Part shown: piece by piece, positions 62,190 through 64,000 of the stretch
How the letters are laid out: every line of letters begins with the position of its first letter
How positions within the stretch are numbered: the stretch's first letter is position 1
Source of the DNA: Stutzerimonas stutzeri
GTDB lineage: Bacteria > Pseudomonadota > Gammaproteobacteria > Pseudomonadales > Pseudomonadaceae
DNA length: 64,000 bases
Reading direction: 5' to 3'
NCBI GenBank assembly: GCA_002345575.1
Contig: DDVX01000007.1
Coordinates: forward strand, 248,001-312,000
Notes under the pieces: generated by a model
What the model saw: the letters and a program-made list of their open reading frames with translations, nothing else
The model's database searches: none
Told to the model about the DNA's origin: nothing
Program-made: the position numbers and the translations under genes

Positions 62190-62978
62190 TCAGCCACACA
62201 GAAATTCCAACACGCGCCGAGTAAAGGCCTCGCCCGCTTCGACATTGGACAGATGCGCCGCCTCGAACTCGACCAGCTCAGCGCCTGTGATGCGGTCCTG
62301 CATGTAGCGGCCATGTTCAGGAGTGGTGACCGCATCTTGGGTGCCGCAGATGATCAGCGTCGGCACCTTGATAGCGCCCAGCTGCTCACGGTAATCGCCA
62401 TCGCGCACGGCTGCACAGTTGGCGGCGTAGCCTTGGGGTGAAGTGCTGGCGATCATCTGGGTGATGCGCTGGGTCTGCGCAGGCTGCTGCTCGGCGAATG
62501 CAGGAGTAAACCAGCGGGAAATGGAGGCGTCGCGCATATCACGCATGGTCTGCTCGCCGCCCTTGAGGACGCTGTCGATACGCTCGTTCCAGCCTTCTTC
62601 GTTACCGATCTTCGCGGCCGTGTTGCAGATCACCAGCCGCGTCAGGCGTTCGCCGGCGTTAATGCCCAGCCACTGGCCGATCAGCCCGCCCATGGACAGG
62701 CCGCAGAAGGCGAAACGGTCGATACCCAGCGCATCCACCAGGCCGAGCACATCGCGGCCCAGCTGTTCAATGCTGTACGGCCCCGGCGTAACCGACGAAC
62801 CGCCATGACCGCGCGTGTCATAGCGCAGCACACGGAAATGCTCGCTGAGCGCTAAAGCCTGGGCATCCCACATATGCAGATCGGTGCCCAACGAGTTGGA
62901 GAGCACCAGCACCGGTGCATCGACCGGGCCTTCGAGACGGTAATTCAGTTCGCAGTCGTCAAGTTTTACGGTGGTCAT
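62190..62978 (-). CDS. pcaD: 3-oxoadipate enol-lactonase
   Basis: A 262-residue alpha/beta hydrolase. It has LVLSNSLGTDLHMWDAQ for the oxyanion hole, YDTRGHGGS, the nucleophile serine in FCGLSMGGLIGQWLG, and GTQDAVTTPEH with the acid residue. It opens 3-oxoadipate enol-lactone to 3-oxoadipate in the beta-ketoadipate pathway. The pcaF gene lies 80 bp upstream on the same strand. The GLSMGGL-type elbow and EAAHLSNVEAGEAF ending are typical of PcaD. Confidence 0.93.
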   Translation of the reverse strand: MTTVKLDDCELNYRLEGPVDAPVLVLSNSLGTDLHMWDAQALALSEHFRVLRYDTRGHGGSSVTPGPYSIEQLGRDVLGLVDALGIDRFAFCGLSMGGLIGQWLGINAGERLTRLVICNTAAKIGNEEGWNERIDSVLKGGEQTMRDMRDASISRWFTPAFAEQQPAQTQRITQMIASTSPQGYAANCAAVRDGDYREQLGAIKVPTLIICGTQDAVTTPEHGRYMQDRITGAELVEFEAAHLSNVEAGEAFTRRVLEFLCG

Positions 62979-63058
62979 GGAAACTCCATCGAGAAGCTAG
63001 AAATAAAAAGATGATCTGCACCCGGCGGCGACGCAGAGCGCAGCTCATCGCAAACCTG

Positions 63059-64000
63059 TCACACCCGTTCGACCACCAGCGCCAGTCCCTGGCCCACACC
63101 CACGCACATGGTCGCCAGTCCCAGCTTGCCGCCGGTTCTCTCCAGCTGGTGAATCGCGGTCAGCACCAGTCGAGCACCGCTCATGCCCAGCGGATGCCCG
63201 AGAGCGATTGCGCCGCCGTTGGGGTTCACCTTGTCGCTGTCGTCGGCCAGGCCGAGGTCGCGAGTGACGGCAAGGCCTTGGGCGGCGAAAGCTTCGTTGA
63301 GTTCGATCACGTCGAAATCATTCACGGCGATGTTCAGCCGCTCGCACAGCTTGCGTACCGCCGGCACCGGACCATAGCCCATGATGCGCGGGGCGACACC
63401 GGCACTGGCCATGCCGAGCACCTTGGCGCGCGGCTTGAGACCGTATTTCTGCACCGCTTCGGCACTAGCGAGAATCATCGCTGCAGCGCCATCGTTGACG
63501 CCCGAAGCATTGCCAGCGGTGACGGTCTTGTCCGGGCCATTGATCGGCCGGAGTTTGGCCAGCGCTTCAGCGCTGGTGTCCGCGCGGGGATGCTCATCGA
63601 ACTCGACGACGGTATCGCCCTTACGACCCTTGATCACCACTGGCACGATTTCCTCGGCGAAGAAGCCGGCAGCCTGTGCGGCGGCTGTGCGCTGCTGGCT
63701 GCGCAGGGCGAAGGCGTCCTGATCCGCACGGCTGACCTGATATTCCTCGGCCACGTTATCAGCGGTCTGTGGCATGGCATCGACGCCGTACAACTCCTTC
63801 ATCTTCGGGTTGATGAAGCGCCAGCCGATGGTGGTGTCTTCGATCTTCTGCGTGCGCCCGTAGGCCATTTCGGCCTTGCCCATCACATAGGGCGCGCGGG
63901 ACATGGACTCAACGCCACCGGCAATGGCCAGCTCCATTTCGCCGCAGGCGATGGCGCGAAAGGCGCTGCCCACTGCATCCATGCCCGATGCACAGAGGCG
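63059..64000 (-). CDS. pcaF: Beta-ketoadipyl-CoA thiolase (runs off right edge)
   Basis: The last 313 codons of a thiolase. The edge shows the nucleophile cysteine in LCASGMDAVGSAF, followed by AGGVESMSRAPYVMGKAEMAYGRTQKIEDTTIGWRFIN, VTAGNASGVNDGAAAM, FDVIELNEAFAAQGLAVTRDLGL, GGAIALGHPLGMSGARL and the closing CVGVGQGLALVVERV. It cleaves 3-oxoadipyl-CoA to succinyl-CoA and acetyl-CoA, the last step of the beta-ketoadipate pathway. Linkage to pcaD supports PcaF over a generic acetyl-CoA acetyltransferase. About 90 N-terminal residues are outside the window. Confidence 0.93.
   Translation of the reverse strand, partial: RLCASGMDAVGSAFRAIACGEMELAIAGGVESMSRAPYVMGKAEMAYGRTQKIEDTTIGWRFINPKMKELYGVDAMPQTADNVAEEYQVSRADQDAFALRSQQRTAAAQAAGFFAEEIVPVVIKGRKGDTVVEFDEHPRADTSAEALAKLRPINGPDKTVTAGNASGVNDGAAAMILASAEAVQKYGLKPRAKVLGMASAGVAPRIMGYGPVPAVRKLCERLNIAVNDFDVIELNEAFAAQGLAVTRDLGLADDSDKVNPNGGAIALGHPLGMSGARLVLTAIHQLERTGGKLGLATMCVGVGQGLALVVERV

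Overview
The window looks like a chromosomal segment of a Pseudomonas/Stutzerimonas (P. stutzeri group) bacterium. This is inferred from the GC-rich codon use, an ATG/GTG/TTG start mix, strong similarity by eye to pseudomonad YbiT, class II DAHP synthase and DnaJ-related proteins, a periplasmic nitrate reductase operon, and Ala/Glu tRNA pairs next to gltX. No search was run, so the genus call is inference.

Layout. 1-6044 (minus strand): a complete-looking chemotaxis operon running off the left edge (MCP-like protein, CheY, STAS protein, CheA, MCP with a C-terminal tether, CheW, start of CheR). 6159-11319 (minus): a FixJ-type response regulator and a molybdenum hydroxylase operon (2Fe-2S subunit, Mo subunit, MobA-like nucleotidyltransferase, XdhC). 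11783: RidA. 12259-17669 (minus): a six-gene, overlapping stressosome module (RsbR, RsbS, RsbT, a fused kinase/RsbX-type phosphatase, histidine kinase, hybrid kinase). 18317-24656: YbiT ABC-F ATPase, cold-shock/DUF1294 membrane protein, small periplasmic protein, thioredoxin-like membrane protein, SulP transporter, HU protein. 24735-28901: SDR enzyme, a 147-bp MITE, and valine-catabolism genes (mmsB, hydrolase, acyl-CoA dehydrogenase). 29063-32693: DeaD helicase with a start-codon hairpin, spermidine synthase-like protein, Hsp20. 32865-37457: a class II DAHP synthase, a DASS transporter and a class I DAHP synthase preceded by two aromatic-rich leader peptides. 37458-42357: ttcA, DnaJ-related protein, two Yip1 paralogues, SprT, MFS exporter. 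42695-46801: napEDABC. 46923-48768: dienelactone hydrolase-like protein and two small genes. 49000-53724: bacterial NHEJ genes ligD and ku, then dinB. 54198-57073: thioesterase, duplicated tRNA-Glu/tRNA-Ala pairs, gltX. 57424-62102: a hypothetical gene and a decayed TRAP transporter operon whose dctM is fused to an OprD porin remnant. 62190-64000 (minus): pcaD and pcaF of the beta-ketoadipate pathway, running off the right edge.

The most notable items are the two-stage aromatic leader region upstream of the class I DAHP synthase (a terminator-type attenuator, then a second leader peptide that ends on a hairpin next to the ribosome binding site), the stressosome module wired to two histidine kinases, the decaying TRAP/OprD locus with paired palindromic operators, the MITE and its deleted sibling, and the deaD start-codon hairpin with an overlapping 11-codon ORF. 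Apart from the TRAP/OprD locus the genes appear intact, so the two frameshifts there are more likely real decay than poor sequence.
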